Source: FEN-1219 sp036563665 (GTDB lineage: Bacteria > Pseudomonadota > Gammaproteobacteria > Steroidobacterales > Rariloculaceae). Taken from it: a stretch of DNA of 64,000 nt. The notes below the pieces were generated by a model. The model made no database searches, was not told the DNA's origin, and saw only the letters and a program-made list of their open reading frames with translations. The DNA lies in assembly GCA_036563665.1 (NCBI GenBank), contig DATCLY010000041.1, positions 1 through 64,000 of the forward strand, given 5' to 3'. This document shows positions 16,614 to 28,263 of this stretch, piece after piece (positions within the stretch are counted from its first letter, which is position 1; every line of letters begins with the position of its first letter). The translations under genes and the position numbers were made by a program.

Positions 16614-18800
16614 ATGACGAGGTCGACGGCCGATCGGGCGATCGACCCGCAGTCGCGGCTTTCGCTCGGCCTGCGGCGCAAGCTGCCCGTCGTGCTACAG
16701 AGCGAAGCGAGCGAATGCGGTCTCGCTTGCCTCTGCATGATCGCCGCGTACTACGGCCGCCGGATCGATCTTCCCGCGCTGCGGCGGCGCGACCCGGTCT
16801 CCCTCAAGGGCATGACGCTGGCGGCGCTGATCGACGTGGCCGGCCGGCTGAAGCTCGCGACGCGGCCCGTGCGCCTCGAGCTCGAGCATCTGAAGCATCT
16901 GCGGCTGCCGTGCATCCTGCACTGGAACATGAACCACTTCGTGGTTCTGAAGTCGGTCGGCGCACGGCACGTGCGAATTCACGATCCGGCGAGCGGCGAG
17001 CGGAAGCTGCGCCTCGGCGAAGCGTCGGACGCCTTCACGGGCGTGGCGTTGGAGGTCTGGCCCGGACGGGGCTTCGACGAGACCGCCCACGACGGCCGCC
17101 CCGTGAAGCTGCGCAGCCTCATCGGGCGCGTCACGGGCCTGGCCGGCTCCGTGAGCCAGATCCTCCTTCTCGCCCTGGCGCTCGAGGTGCTCGCCCTGGG
17201 GAGCCCCCTCTTCATGCAGTGGACGCTCGATCACGTCGTCGTCACCGCCGACACCGACCTCCTCACGACCCTCGCGCTGGGGTTCGGGCTGCTGCTTCTC
17301 CTCCAGCAGGGAGTCTCGACGGCCCGCGCATGGGTCGTCATGCACTTCGGCACCACCCTCAACGTCCAGTGGCACGCCAACGCGTTCGCCCACCTCCTCA
17401 GGCTGCCGCTGCCCTACTTCGAGAAGCGGCACCTGGGCGACATCGTCTCGAGATTTCGCTCCATCGACGCCATCCAGCGCACGCTCACCTCCGCATTCAT
17501 CGAGGCCGTCATCGACGGAATCATGGTCGTGCTCGTCCTCGGGCTCGTCTTCCTGTACAGCCCGCTGCTCGGCTCGATCTGCGTCGGCGCGATGGCGGTC
17601 TACGCGCTGTGCCGGCGGCTCTGGTACGGCCCGCTGCGCCTCGCCGTGCAGGAGCAGATCGTTCATGCCGCCAGGCAGGAGAGCCACTTCATCGAAACCG
17701 TGCGCGGCGTGCGCGCGATCAAGCTGTATCGGAACGAGGACGACAGACGCGCCGGCTGGCTCGCACTGATGGTGGATCAGGTGAACGCGGGGCTGCGCGC
17801 GCAGAAGCTGCAGATTCTCTACCGCCTCGTGAACGGCGTCGTGCTAGGCCTCGAGAACATCGTTATCGTCTGGCTGGGCGCGCGCATGGTGCTGGACGGC
17901 ACGGTCACGGCCGGCATGCTCGTGGCCTTCATGTCGTACAAGAGTCAGCTCGAATCGCGCGTCGGCGCGCTGATCGACAAGTATTTCGAGCTCAAGATGC
18001 TGCAGGTTCACGGCGAGCGCCTGGCCGACATCGTGCTCACGGAGCCGGAGCGTTCCGCGGAGCACGGTCGGCTCGTGACGGCCGGCGGAGCTTTGGAGCC
18101 GCGCATCGAGGTTCGCGGGCTGCGTTTCAGGTATGCCGAGCACGAGCCGTACGTCCTCGACGGCGTGGATTTCGAGATCGAGCCCGGCGAGTGCGTCGCG
18201 ATCGTCGGCCCGTCGGGCTGCGGCAAGACGACGCTGCTCCACGTGCTCCTCGGCATTCTGCCGCCGACGGAAGGTGACGTGCTGCTCGGTGGGACGAGCC
18301 TGGCCAACCTCGATCCCGAGATCGTGCGGCGCACGATGGCGAGCGTGACGCAGAACGACACGCTGTTCGCAGGCTCCATCGCCGACAACATCTGCTTCTT
18401 CGACAGCCAGGCGGATCAGGCACGCATCGAGGAGTGCGCGAAGCTCGCGTCGATCCACCACGAGATCGTCGCCATGCCGATGGGCTACAACACGTTCGTC
18501 GGCTATCTCGGATCGGTGCTCTCCGGCGGCCAGCAGCAACGCGTGCTGCTCGCGCGCGCCCTGTACAGGCGGCCCCGCGTTCTGGTCCTCGACGAGGCCA
18601 CGAGCCACCTGGACCTGAAGCGGGAGATCACCGTGAGCGTCGCCATCCGCCGACTCGACATCACCAGGATCATCGTGGCCCATCGGCCGCAGACCGTCGC
18701 GACGGCGGATCGCGTCCTGACCCTCGAGGGCGGCAAGATCGCGCGCGAGCGACGCATTTCTCGCGATGCGGCCGCGGCCGCGGCCCGAGCGCTCGGGTGA
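16614..18800 (+). CDS. C39-peptidase ABC exporter (CvaB-like)
   Basis: A 728-residue peptidase-containing ABC transporter that would trim leader peptides and export the product. The N-terminal C39 protease has its full active site: Gln 29, Cys 35 (SEASECGLACL), His 108 (NMNHFVVL) and Asp 124 (HDPASG). Six membrane helices follow at about residues 170-450. The ATPase has Walker A GPSGCGKTT, signature LSGGQQQR and Walker B VLVLDEATSHLD. The ATG at 16614 is preferred because the homology begins soon after; it has no strong ribosome site. Its end is 10 bases from the convergent HlyD-type gene, its likely export partner. Confidence 0.9.
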   Translation: MTRSTADRAIDPQSRLSLGLRRKLPVVLQSEASECGLACLCMIAAYYGRRIDLPALRRRDPVSLKGMTLAALIDVAGRLKLATRPVRLELEHLKHLRLPCILHWNMNHFVVLKSVGARHVRIHDPASGERKLRLGEASDAFTGVALEVWPGRGFDETAHDGRPVKLRSLIGRVTGLAGSVSQILLLALALEVLALGSPLFMQWTLDHVVVTADTDLLTTLALGFGLLLLLQQGVSTARAWVVMHFGTTLNVQWHANAFAHLLRLPLPYFEKRHLGDIVSRFRSIDAIQRTLTSAFIEAVIDGIMVVLVLGLVFLYSPLLGSICVGAMAVYALCRRLWYGPLRLAVQEQIVHAARQESHFIETVRGVRAIKLYRNEDDRRAGWLALMVDQVNAGLRAQKLQILYRLVNGVVLGLENIVIVWLGARMVLDGTVTAGMLVAFMSYKSQLESRVGALIDKYFELKMLQVHGERLADIVLTEPERSAEHGRLVTAGGALEPRIEVRGLRFRYAEHEPYVLDGVDFEIEPGECVAIVGPSGCGKTTLLHVLLGILPPTEGDVLLGGTSLANLDPEIVRRTMASVTQNDTLFAGSIADNICFFDSQADQARIEECAKLASIHHEIVAMPMGYNTFVGYLGSVLSGGQQQRVLLARALYRRPRVLVLDEATSHLDLKREITVSVAIRRLDITRIIVAHRPQTVATADRVLTLEGGKIARERRISRDAAAAAARALG

Positions 18801-18810
18801 GCGCGGGCGT

Positions 18811-20088
18811 TCAGCGGTGGATCTTGCCGGACAGCGTGTACAGCGGCTCCAGGATCCACTCGTACAAGCGCCGCCTGTCCTGTAGCACGTCGGCCTGAAC
18901 CGTCATGCCCGCCTGCAGACGATGCGACTCGCCATACGCGGTGATCGTCTGCGAAGCCAGCCGCACGCTGACCCTGTAGAGGGGGCCGGCGGCCGGATCG
19001 ATGGCGCCGATGTGGCCCAGGAGCTCGTTGGCGGGCACGGCCGCGCGCGACACGGCGGTCACCGTGCCCTCGTGGTGCCCGAACCGCTGGTAGGGATATG
19101 CCTCGTAGCGCAGCAGCACGCGGTCGCCTTCCTCGATGAAGCCCATCGCACGGCTCGGGGCGAACAGCTGCGCCTCGAGCGTCGACCCGTCCGGGACGAT
19201 CGACAGCAGCGGACGCGTGCTGTCGACCACCTGACCGACCTCGCCGAGCACCGCGGTGGCGATCCCGCCTCGCGGCGCCGTGACGACCGTGAGGCGCCGC
19301 GCCTCGCTCTCGCTCAGCTCGCGGCGGGTGGCGGCGAGTGCGCGCTCGAGCTCGGCCAGCCGGCTCTCGTAGCGCAGCGGAAGGCTGCGGGCCTCGTTCT
19401 CGAGGTCGGTCAGCTCACGGCGCACGGCCCCGAGCTCCCGTTCCAGGCTCTTGAGCAAGGATTGCTGCTGCAGGTGATTGTCCCGCTGCGTCAGCAGCTG
19501 GTCTTCCGACAGGAAACCTTGGGCTCGCAACCTCTCGTAGCGCTCCAGCGCGCTCGCGGCCAGCGCGCCGCGTTGCCGCTGAGACTCGATCGCCCCCTCG
19601 AGCTTGTCCGCCTCGGACCGAAGCGCTCCGGCTATGCGCTCGAGAGACTCGCGCTCCGTGGCCTCGAGCAGGCGGGTCTTCTCGATCTGCTCGCGCAGGC
19701 TCCGTTCCTGCCGCTCGAGCTCGCGCCCGATGGTGCGCTGCGTAGCGCCTCGGCCGCTGAACCGCTCGCTGGAGATCACGAAGAGCACGTCGCCTTCCGC
19801 GACCCGGCTGCCCTCCGCGACGCGCTTCTCGACGATCGTGCCGAGCTGGTACGTGTGCACCTTGATGACGCCGCCACGCGGCACGAGCTGCCCGACGAGC
19901 GTGACGTGACGCGTGTAGCTGCCCCAGACGAGAAACGCCGCGATCGCGGCGGCCGCCGCGACGGCGGCCGCCGTGAGCACCGAGAACGAGAGCGGTCTCA
20001 CCAGCACGATACGGCCGTACGGCCGCGGCCGCTGCGCTTGGAGCGCCTCGAGCCTGAAGAGCGGCAGGCGCGGCTTCTCCGTGATCAT
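18811..20088 (-). CDS. HlyD/CvaA-type membrane fusion protein
   Basis: A 425-residue periplasmic adaptor for the C39 exporter. One N-terminal membrane helix (residues about 28-50) follows a short cytoplasmic tail. A lipoyl-like half (GTIVEKRVAEGSRVAEGDVLFVI) comes next, then a long coiled coil rich in Glu/Arg/Leu at about residues 115-265. The second lipoyl half and a beta-barrel (TAPRGGIATAV, LRYEAYPYQRFG) resemble CvaA-like proteins of microcin export. Its ATG overlaps the stop of the Cys-hydrolase gene (ATGA). It is the last gene of the eight-gene operon. No TolC homologue lies nearby. Confidence 0.9.
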   Translation of the reverse strand: MITEKPRLPLFRLEALQAQRPRPYGRIVLVRPLSFSVLTAAAVAAAAAIAAFLVWGSYTRHVTLVGQLVPRGGVIKVHTYQLGTIVEKRVAEGSRVAEGDVLFVISSERFSGRGATQRTIGRELERQERSLREQIEKTRLLEATERESLERIAGALRSEADKLEGAIESQRQRGALAASALERYERLRAQGFLSEDQLLTQRDNHLQQQSLLKSLERELGAVRRELTDLENEARSLPLRYESRLAELERALAATRRELSESEARRLTVVTAPRGGIATAVLGEVGQVVDSTRPLLSIVPDGSTLEAQLFAPSRAMGFIEEGDRVLLRYEAYPYQRFGHHEGTVTAVSRAAVPANELLGHIGAIDPAAGPLYRVSVRLASQTITAYGESHRLQAGMTVQADVLQDRRRLYEWILEPLYTLSGKIHR

Positions 20089-21389
20089 CGCTGCCCGCAG
20101 CCGGATCGAGGCGCCAACGCGCCTGCATCCGGCGCAATGCCCGGTAGGGAATCGCGCACCCCCAGGTTGTCGAGCAGCTGCTGGCCGTCCCAGAGGTAGC
20201 GGAATCCCTCGGGGCGGCCATGCAGCAGCTGCACGTAGGCGGGCTGGCCCTGTGTCGGCGGCCTCGTGAAGAACAGCTCCCCGCCGGCGGGCACGAGCGC
20301 GGCGCGGAAGCCCTCGCCGCGCAGGACGAGCGTGCGGCCGAGGAGATCGATGGACAGGCGCCATCGGCCGGTGCCGTAAGTGCCGCAGTAGCGCGTGAGA
20401 TCCAGCGCGGCCGCGTGCTCGGCGTCGAGGGGCTTCGGGATCACGAGATTGTTCAGCTCCGGCAGCGAGCGGGCGAAGAGCTTCGCGGCGACCAGGCTCG
20501 CCGGATGGTCGCGGGAAGCGATCAGCAGGCCCAAGCGGCTTTGCGGATGCAGGCGCACGAGCAGCGAGGCCGACGGCACGACGGAGTTGTGACCGAACCA
20601 ACCGTCGCCAAAGTATTTCCAGCCGAGATAGATGCCTCGTTCCGCGACGCTCCAGCCGGGCAGCGGCGTGATGCGCGGCGTAAGGTCGTCGCGGCCGCCT
20701 TGGAACGCCGCCCCCGCGAGCGCGCGCTCGAGGAAGCCGATCAGGTCGCGCACGCGGAGCGCCACTCCCCCGCCGCGCGAAGCGCACGCGAGCGGCGGCG
20801 CGCCGTCCGGTTGCGTCGCGGCGCCGAGATCGAGCGACAACCGTTCCCGCAGCAGGTCGGCGAACGGGGCGCCCCAGAGCCGCTCGGCAATCGCCGCCGC
20901 GAGCCACGGTCCGACGTCCGAGTAGCTGTACAGCGCTCCGGCCGGCCAGCGAGTCCGGTCACCGACGCTCGCGAGCAGCGCCGCCGCGTCTATGCGCCCG
21001 TCCTCGCGAAGCGGTGCACGGCTCACGGGGGGATCGGCGATGCCGTGCGTGTGCTCGAGCAGGTGCCGCACGGTGACTCGGGACCGAGCGTCCGCGCCGC
21101 CGAGCAGGCTCGCCGCGCCGTCGTCGAGGCGCACGGCGCCCGCCTCCACCGCGTCGAGCACGAGCGCGGCCGTGAGCAGCTTCGTCACGCAGCCCGCGGC
21201 GAAGCGCCATTCGCCCGGCTCGCGATCGACTCCATGCCGGCAGCTGGCCGCGGCGTAGCGGCGCCCAGACGGCCCGCTCACCGCGACGACCACGTGCTTG
21301 CGCTGCACGCCCGCGAAGGCCGCCTCGAGCCGCTCCAGAATGTCCTCGACCCGCAACCTCTCCGCGCTCGGTGCTCGCCTCGAACTCAC
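20085..21389 (-). CDS. Beta-lactamase-fold hydrolase with Cys in the nucleophile position
   Basis: A 434-residue protein of the class C beta-lactamase / penicillin-binding-protein-like family. The usual S-x-x-K motif reads C67-V-T-K70 (codon TGC at 21189-21191) in the correct context, RFAAGCVTKLLTAALVLD. The second motif is Y156-S-D158 instead of Y-x-N, and the third is H267-N-S instead of K/H-T-G. The C-terminal 100 residues resemble the DUF3471 lipocalin-like tail. No signal peptide is evident, so it probably acts in the cytoplasm. The GTG at 21387-21389 follows GAGGGG. It lies between an importer ATPase and the export adaptor. Possible roles are a peptidase, acyltransferase or cyclase acting on the peptide product; all are inferred. 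Confidence 0.75.
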   Translation of the reverse strand: MSSRRAPSAERLRVEDILERLEAAFAGVQRKHVVVAVSGPSGRRYAAASCRHGVDREPGEWRFAAGCVTKLLTAALVLDAVEAGAVRLDDGAASLLGGADARSRVTVRHLLEHTHGIADPPVSRAPLREDGRIDAAALLASVGDRTRWPAGALYSYSDVGPWLAAAIAERLWGAPFADLLRERLSLDLGAATQPDGAPPLACASRGGGVALRVRDLIGFLERALAGAAFQGGRDDLTPRITPLPGWSVAERGIYLGWKYFGDGWFGHNSVVPSASLLVRLHPQSRLGLLIASRDHPASLVAAKLFARSLPELNNLVIPKPLDAEHAAALDLTRYCGTYGTGRWRLSIDLLGRTLVLRGEGFRAALVPAGGELFFTRPPTQGQPAYVQLLHGRPEGFRYLWDGQQLLDNLGVRDSLPGIAPDAGALAPRSGCGQR

Positions 21390-21399
21390 GACGTGCCCC

Positions 21400-23270
<1,871 letters not shown>

Positions 23271-23274
<4 letters not shown>

Positions 23275-24104
23275 CGCTCGCTCCACCGGGCGCGCAGCCG
23301 CTCGCCGAGCAGGTTGAACGACATCACGGTCAGGCACAGGAGCGCGCTCGGCAATAGCACGAGCATCGGCCGCGCCGAGAGCCACTGCTGCCCCTGATGG
23401 ACCATGTTGCCCCAGCTCGGCAGGGGCAGCGGAACGCCGAGGCCTAGAAAGGAGAGCGCGCCCTCCATGACGATCACGACACCCATGCCGAGCGACGCGA
23501 ACGCCAGGAGCCGGCCCGCGATGTTCGGCGCGACGTGGCGAACGAGCACGCGCGCCGTGCCCGTGCCGCAGATGCGCGCCGCCGTGATGAACGCCTGCTC
23601 GCGCAGCCCGAGCGTGGCGGCACGGGCCACGCGCGCAAACGCCGGCACGCTGGACAGCGCGAGGGCCAGGATCGTATGGCCGGTTCCCGGGCCGAGCGCG
23701 TGGACGACGGTGAGCACGAGCACCAGCGACGGGAAGGCGATCGCGACGTCGACGACGCGCATGACGAGCGAATCGAGCGCGCGCGGACCGTACGCGGCGG
23801 TCGCCCCGAGCGCGCCGCCGAGGAGCAGCCCGATGGCGTTCACCGCCAACGCGATCGCGAGGGAAGCCCGCCCGCCATGCAGAAGACGCGACGCCACGTC
23901 GTTGCCGTTCGCGTCCGTGCCGAGGAGGTGACCCGGCGAGAGCGCCGGCAGATCCGACTCGAGCACATCGCCGCCGACGGGGTCCGGCATGGGGTACAGC
24001 AGCGGCAAGGCGAAGCAGGCAAAGAAGATCGAGAGCAGGATGGCGCCCGGCACGAGCAGATCGCGCGCCCGCGGCTCCTGTGTCGCCCGCGGCTCAGTCG
24101 CCAC
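23271..24104 (-). CDS. Peptide ABC importer permease, DppC type
   Basis: A permease of 277 residues with about six membrane helices. It has the DppC/OppC N-terminal pattern with the HLLGTDANGNDV segment, typical of the second permease of oligopeptide importers. A coupling-loop EAA-like motif follows (ITAARICGTGTARVLVRHVAPN). It overlaps the preceding permease gene by 11 bases and the ATPase gene by 4. The substrate cannot be read from sequence; by context it is a peptide or acyl-peptide product. Confidence 0.9.
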
Positions 24105-25050
24105 GACGAATCCTCGGATCGAGCACCGCGTAGAGCACGTCCGCCGCCAGGTTCGCGAGCACGGTGACGGCCGCGAGGACCAGCACGACGGCCTGCACGA
24201 CCACCGCGTCGCGCAGATCGATCGCCTGGAGCAGCAGCTGCCCCATGCCCGGAATGCCGAAGATCTGCTCGACGACCACGGTGCCGCCGATCAGCGTGCC
24301 CAGATGGAGCCCGACCACGGTCAGCAGGCCGAGGAGCGAGCTCGGCAGCGCGTGGCGGAGCAGAACGCGCCACGGCCCGATTCCCTTGGAGACCGCCGTC
24401 AGGACGTAGTCCTGGCCGTGCAGCTGCTCCAGCAGGTCGCCGCGCAGAAAACGCGAATAGAAGGCGGCGAGCGGCAACCCGATCGCGGTCGCGGGCAGCG
24501 CGATGGTGCGCAGGTGCGCGGCGAGCCCCTCGTCGGGCGCAACGAAGCCGACGGCGGGCAGCACCCCGAGCCCGACCGCGAAAGCGAGCACGAGCAACAG
24601 CGCGAGCACGTACGGAGGAATCGACAGCGCGAGCATGCCCGCGGCCATGCAGAGCCGGTCGGTCAGCCCCTCCGGCCGGCGCGCCGCGGCGAGGGCCGTC
24701 GGCACTGCGATGCCGAGGGCGAGCGCGAAAGCCATGCCGACGAGCTCGAGCGTGGTCGGCAGCCGCTCGGCCACCATGGCCGCCGCGGCGCGGCCGCTCG
24801 CGAGGGAAGCGCCGAGATCGCCCGCGAGCACGCCGCCGAGCCAGCGCCAGTAGCGCTGCCACGCGGGCCGATCGAGCCCGAGCTGCGCCTCGAGGCGAGC
24901 GACCTGCTCCTCCGCCGCTTCCGGCCCGAGGAGCTGCGAAGCCGCGGTGCCGGGCAGCGACTCCAGGGCGAAGAACGTGAGCAGCGTGACGCCGAGCAGA
25001 ACGGGAACCGTCGCGAGGAGACGCCGCCCGACGAGCTGGACCGTGGCCAT
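24094..25050 (-). CDS. Peptide ABC importer permease, DppB type
   Basis: A permease of 318 residues with a DppB-like N-terminus (RRLLATVPVLLGVTLLTFF), the periplasmic segment LGLDRPAWQRYWRWL, and the EAA loop DYVLTAVSKGIGPWRVLLRHALP. The C-terminus has VVEQIFGIPGMGQLLLQAI, typical of this family. It follows the binding-protein gene by 13 bases and pairs with the DppC-like permease. All residues expected of a working permease appear present. Confidence 0.92.
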   Translation of the reverse strand: MATVQLVGRRLLATVPVLLGVTLLTFFALESLPGTAASQLLGPEAAEEQVARLEAQLGLDRPAWQRYWRWLGGVLAGDLGASLASGRAAAAMVAERLPTTLELVGMAFALALGIAVPTALAAARRPEGLTDRLCMAAGMLALSIPPYVLALLLVLAFAVGLGVLPAVGFVAPDEGLAAHLRTIALPATAIGLPLAAFYSRFLRGDLLEQLHGQDYVLTAVSKGIGPWRVLLRHALPSSLLGLLTVVGLHLGTLIGGTVVVEQIFGIPGMGQLLLQAIDLRDAVVVQAVVLVLAAVTVLANLAADVLYAVLDPRIRRGD

Positions 25051-25063
25051 GGCGGGAACCGCG

Positions 25064-26662
25064 TCACTCGGCGTCGAACCTGACGTCCTGCCAGAACGTG
25101 CCCGGCACCAGCGCGAGCGGCGGAATCCGCGTGGTCAACCCCGGGCCGCGAATGCCGCCGGCGGTAGCCTGGACGGGCGCAGCGGCGAACAGGAACGGCG
25201 CATACGCCTTGTCGCTGATGTAGCGCCCGGCTTGGAAATAGAGCGCGTCTCTCTGCTGCATGTCGAACGTGCCGGCGGCGGCGACCAGCAGCCGGTCGAG
25301 GTGCGCGTCCTTCACGCCGGTGAACGGCCGATCGGAGCGGAAGCGCGAGATGACGCCGAGGAGGGATTCCGGATCGTAGGCGCCGACGGTCTGCAGCATG
25401 GCATGCCAGCGGCCGCTGCGGTATTTCGGCAGCAGCGCGGCCACGTCGTAGGACGCCACCGCCACGTCGATGCCCGCCTTGCGCCACTGCGCCTGCAACG
25501 CCGTGGCGATCTGCTCGGCCATGCCGGCGCGGGTGGTGCCGAGCGTGATCGAGAGCCCGCCGAGCCCGGCGACGATGGCGCGCGCCTTCTCGAGGTCGTA
25601 GGTCCTGTAGCCAGGGATTGCCGCATGATGGAACAGCCCGCCGGGCGCCGTGAACGACTGGCTCGCGGGGTACCAGCCGTGGAAAAGCCCGCGGCGAATC
25701 GCCTCGACGTCGGTGGCGTGGTAGATCGCTTCGCGCGCACGCTGGTCGTCGAAGGGCGGCGCGAGCGTGTTGAGCTGGATCATGTACGGAGAGGTCGCCG
25801 GCTGCCGCGTGACGGTGATGCGCTCGTCGGCCTCCGCGCGGCGGATCAGGGGAACGGACGTGAGCCCCTCGAAGACGTGCGCGTCGCCGGCGATCAGCGC
25901 CTGGTACGCCGCCTGCTCGCTGCCGATCGACTGGAAGACCAGCCGCGCGAGGTGCGGCCGGCCTGCCTGCCAGTAGTGCGGATTGCGCTCCAGCACGAGC
26001 CGTGTGCTCGCCTGGTTGCTGACGACGCGAAAAGGCCCGGCGCCCACGGGCGTGACCTTGAATTGCGCCTCCCCGAGCCGCCGCAGGGCCGCCGGCGAGA
26101 CCGGCCAGTTGATCGTCGACGTGGGAAACGTGGTGACGGCCGCCGGATACGGCCGATCGAAGTGCAGCGCGATCGTGCGCTCGTCGAGCGTCGTGACCGG
26201 CTCGTCCGCCCACGGCCAGGCCGTCGGCGCGCAGACACAGGGTGCCGCGAGATTGCGCTCGATGTTGAAGCGCAGCGCCGCGGCATCGAGCGGCGTGCCG
26301 TCGGAGAAGCGCACGTGGCGGCGCAGCCGGATGACGATCGTGCGGCCGTCGTCGCGGACGTCGTAGCTTTCCGCCAGCACGCCCACGAGCCGCGCGTTGT
26401 GCCCGTCGTCGTCGGCCGCGAGCTGGAACAGCCCGCCGTAGATGGCGTTCATGATGCTCGAGTTGACGAGGCTCGTGGTGCTCGCGGCCGGATCGAGCCC
26501 GGTGGGCCAATCGCCCGACAGTCCCGACATGAGCAGGACGGTGGCTTCGCCGCGAGCCGCCGCGGACGCGTGGCGCGACGCCGTGGCAGCACCGTCGCAG
26601 CCCGCGAGCGCGAGCAGCGCGGCGACGATTATCGCGACGAATCGGCCTTGCCGGGCGCTCAC
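25064..26662 (-). CDS. Extracellular peptide-binding lipoprotein (SBP family 5)
   Basis: A 532-residue lipoprotein with a lipobox (LLALAGC) near residue 21. The rest matches the DppA/OppA class of solute-binding proteins: the entry segment WPTGLDPAAST, VRDDGRTIVIRLRRHVRFSDG, GAGPFRVVSNQAS and LNTLAPPFDDQRAREAIYHA. It delivers substrate to the two permeases. The GTG at 26660-26662 overlaps the stop of the adenylate-forming ligase gene (GTGA). Strong coupling of a binding protein to a ligase and carrier protein is unusual for simple nutrient uptake. Confidence 0.9.
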   Translation of the reverse strand: MSARQGRFVAIIVAALLALAGCDGAATASRHASAAARGEATVLLMSGLSGDWPTGLDPAASTTSLVNSSIMNAIYGGLFQLAADDDGHNARLVGVLAESYDVRDDGRTIVIRLRRHVRFSDGTPLDAAALRFNIERNLAAPCVCAPTAWPWADEPVTTLDERTIALHFDRPYPAAVTTFPTSTINWPVSPAALRRLGEAQFKVTPVGAGPFRVVSNQASTRLVLERNPHYWQAGRPHLARLVFQSIGSEQAAYQALIAGDAHVFEGLTSVPLIRRAEADERITVTRQPATSPYMIQLNTLAPPFDDQRAREAIYHATDVEAIRRGLFHGWYPASQSFTAPGGLFHHAAIPGYRTYDLEKARAIVAGLGGLSITLGTTRAGMAEQIATALQAQWRKAGIDVAVASYDVAALLPKYRSGRWHAMLQTVGAYDPESLLGVISRFRSDRPFTGVKDAHLDRLLVAAAGTFDMQQRDALYFQAGRYISDKAYAPFLFAAAPVQATAGGIRGPGLTTRIPPLALVPGTFWQDVRFDAE

Positions 26663-28263
26663 GGCGCCACGCTCCCGTCTCGAGGCTTGCGCAGCAGCCG
26701 CCGGTACAGCTTGCCGTTCGGATCGCGCGGCACCCGTTCCACATACTCGAATCGCTTTGGCAGCTTCATCGCCGCCAGCCGCTCGCCCAGAAACCGCAGA
26801 AGCTCCGCGGTCATGGCGGGCCCGCCGGCGGCGCCCGCCTCGAGCTGCACGTAGGCCTTCGGCACCTCGCCGAGCAGGGCGTGCGGCTCGCCGAGGACGG
26901 CGCAATCGCGCACCAGCGGGTGTTGCACCAGGGCCATCTCGATCTCGGCCGGATAGATGTTCATGCCGGAGGAAATGATCACGTCGGTGCGCCGATCGCA
27001 CAGGAAAAGGTAGCCTTCCTCGTCCAGATACCCGAGGTCGCCCACCGTCACGAAGTCGCCCCGGTAGCAGGCGCGCGTCTTCTCGGGATCGCCCAGATAC
27101 TCGAACCGCTCCCCCGAGCGCGGACGCAGGTAGACGAGGCCGACCTCGCCGGGCGGAAGCTCGCGGCCGGACTCGTCCATGATCTTCACGGCTTCGGCGC
27201 CGCCCGGATAGGGCCTCCCCACCGTGCCCGGACGCCGCAGCCACTCCACCGCGCTCACGACGGTGCCGGGCGTCTCCGTCGCGCCGTACGCTTCCCAGAC
27301 GACGGGGCCCCACCACTCGATCATGGCGCGCTTGATCTCGGGCGGGCACGGCGCGCCGCCGTGCACGACGGCGCGCAGCGACGCGACGCGATAGCGGCGG
27401 CGCACGGCCTCGCGCAGCTTCAGCAGCCGCACGAACATGGCGGGCACCATGAACGTGGTCGTCACGCCGTACCGCTCGATGAGCTGCAACAGCGGCTCCG
27501 AATCCCAGACATCGACGAGCACGACGGGATGTCCCATGTGCAGGGCCATCTCGCAGCCCACGAGCGGCGCAGGGTGATAGAGCATCGAGGCGCAGAGATG
27601 GACGTTGCCGTCTTCCGGCAGAATGCCCAGGAAGCGATTGCCGGCCGTGATGCGCACGAGCGCTCGATGCCCGTCGCGCGGGGGCAGCCGAACGGCCTTC
27701 GGCCGCCCCGTCGTCGCCGACGTGTACGCCATCATGCGCCCCGTGGGCGACGCCTCGAGCGCGGCGGAAGAATACGGCGCGACGAACGCGTCGAGCGGCA
27801 CGAACCCGGCGGCGCGGCCGATGCACAAGCGCAGCTCCACGCGCTCGTTGCAGGAGACGAGCGATGCGAGCTTGTGCTCTCCCAGCCGCTCGTGCACGAC
27901 GACGGCACGGGCGCCGGAGTCGGTGAGGATATGCTCCGTCTCGTTCGGCGCCAGGTGCCAATTCACCGGCACCACGAACAAGCCCGCGTAGACGCCCGCC
28001 AGATACGCGGCCAGATATTCGGCGCAGTTGGGCGCCGCGATCGCGATCGTTTCCCGCGGCGCGAGGCCGGCCGCGCGGAACGCGCGTGCCAGGCGGGCGA
28101 CGAGCGCGCCGAGCTCCCCGCGCGACCACGGCCTACCGGTGGGATCCACGACCGCGACCTCGTGCGGATCGCGGGCGGCGAAGCGCAGGAAGCCGATGTC
28201 GGCGTCATCGGGCTCGTCGCGGCGCGCCTGGGCCGGCGACGGGCTGCTAGCACGCGCTGCCAT
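26659..28263 (-). CDS. Adenylate-forming acyl-CoA ligase/synthetase family protein
   Basis: A 534-residue member of the ANL superfamily. These enzymes activate a carboxylic acid as an acyl-AMP and pass it to CoA or a carrier protein. The core motifs are YTSATTGRPKAVRLP (AMP-binding loop, slightly altered), EAYGATETPG, DLGYLDEEGYLFLCDR and the C-terminal lysine region PRDPNGKLYRRLLRK. The start overlaps the carrier-protein gene by 17 bases, so loading of that carrier is the likely role. The acid could be a fatty or aromatic acid. Whether it ends up on a peptide is inference. Confidence 0.88.
   Translation of the reverse strand: MAARASSPSPAQARRDEPDDADIGFLRFAARDPHEVAVVDPTGRPWSRGELGALVARLARAFRAAGLAPRETIAIAAPNCAEYLAAYLAGVYAGLFVVPVNWHLAPNETEHILTDSGARAVVVHERLGEHKLASLVSCNERVELRLCIGRAAGFVPLDAFVAPYSSAALEASPTGRMMAYTSATTGRPKAVRLPPRDGHRALVRITAGNRFLGILPEDGNVHLCASMLYHPAPLVGCEMALHMGHPVVLVDVWDSEPLLQLIERYGVTTTFMVPAMFVRLLKLREAVRRRYRVASLRAVVHGGAPCPPEIKRAMIEWWGPVVWEAYGATETPGTVVSAVEWLRRPGTVGRPYPGGAEAVKIMDESGRELPPGEVGLVYLRPRSGERFEYLGDPEKTRACYRGDFVTVGDLGYLDEEGYLFLCDRRTDVIISSGMNIYPAEIEMALVQHPLVRDCAVLGEPHALLGEVPKAYVQLEAGAAGGPAMTAELLRFLGERLAAMKLPKRFEYVERVPRDPNGKLYRRLLRKPRDGSVAP

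Noticed and set aside
20085..21389. Antibiotic-resistance beta-lactamase
   Set aside because: The Cys nucleophile, altered second and third motifs, lack of a signal peptide and operon context do not support a resistance enzyme.
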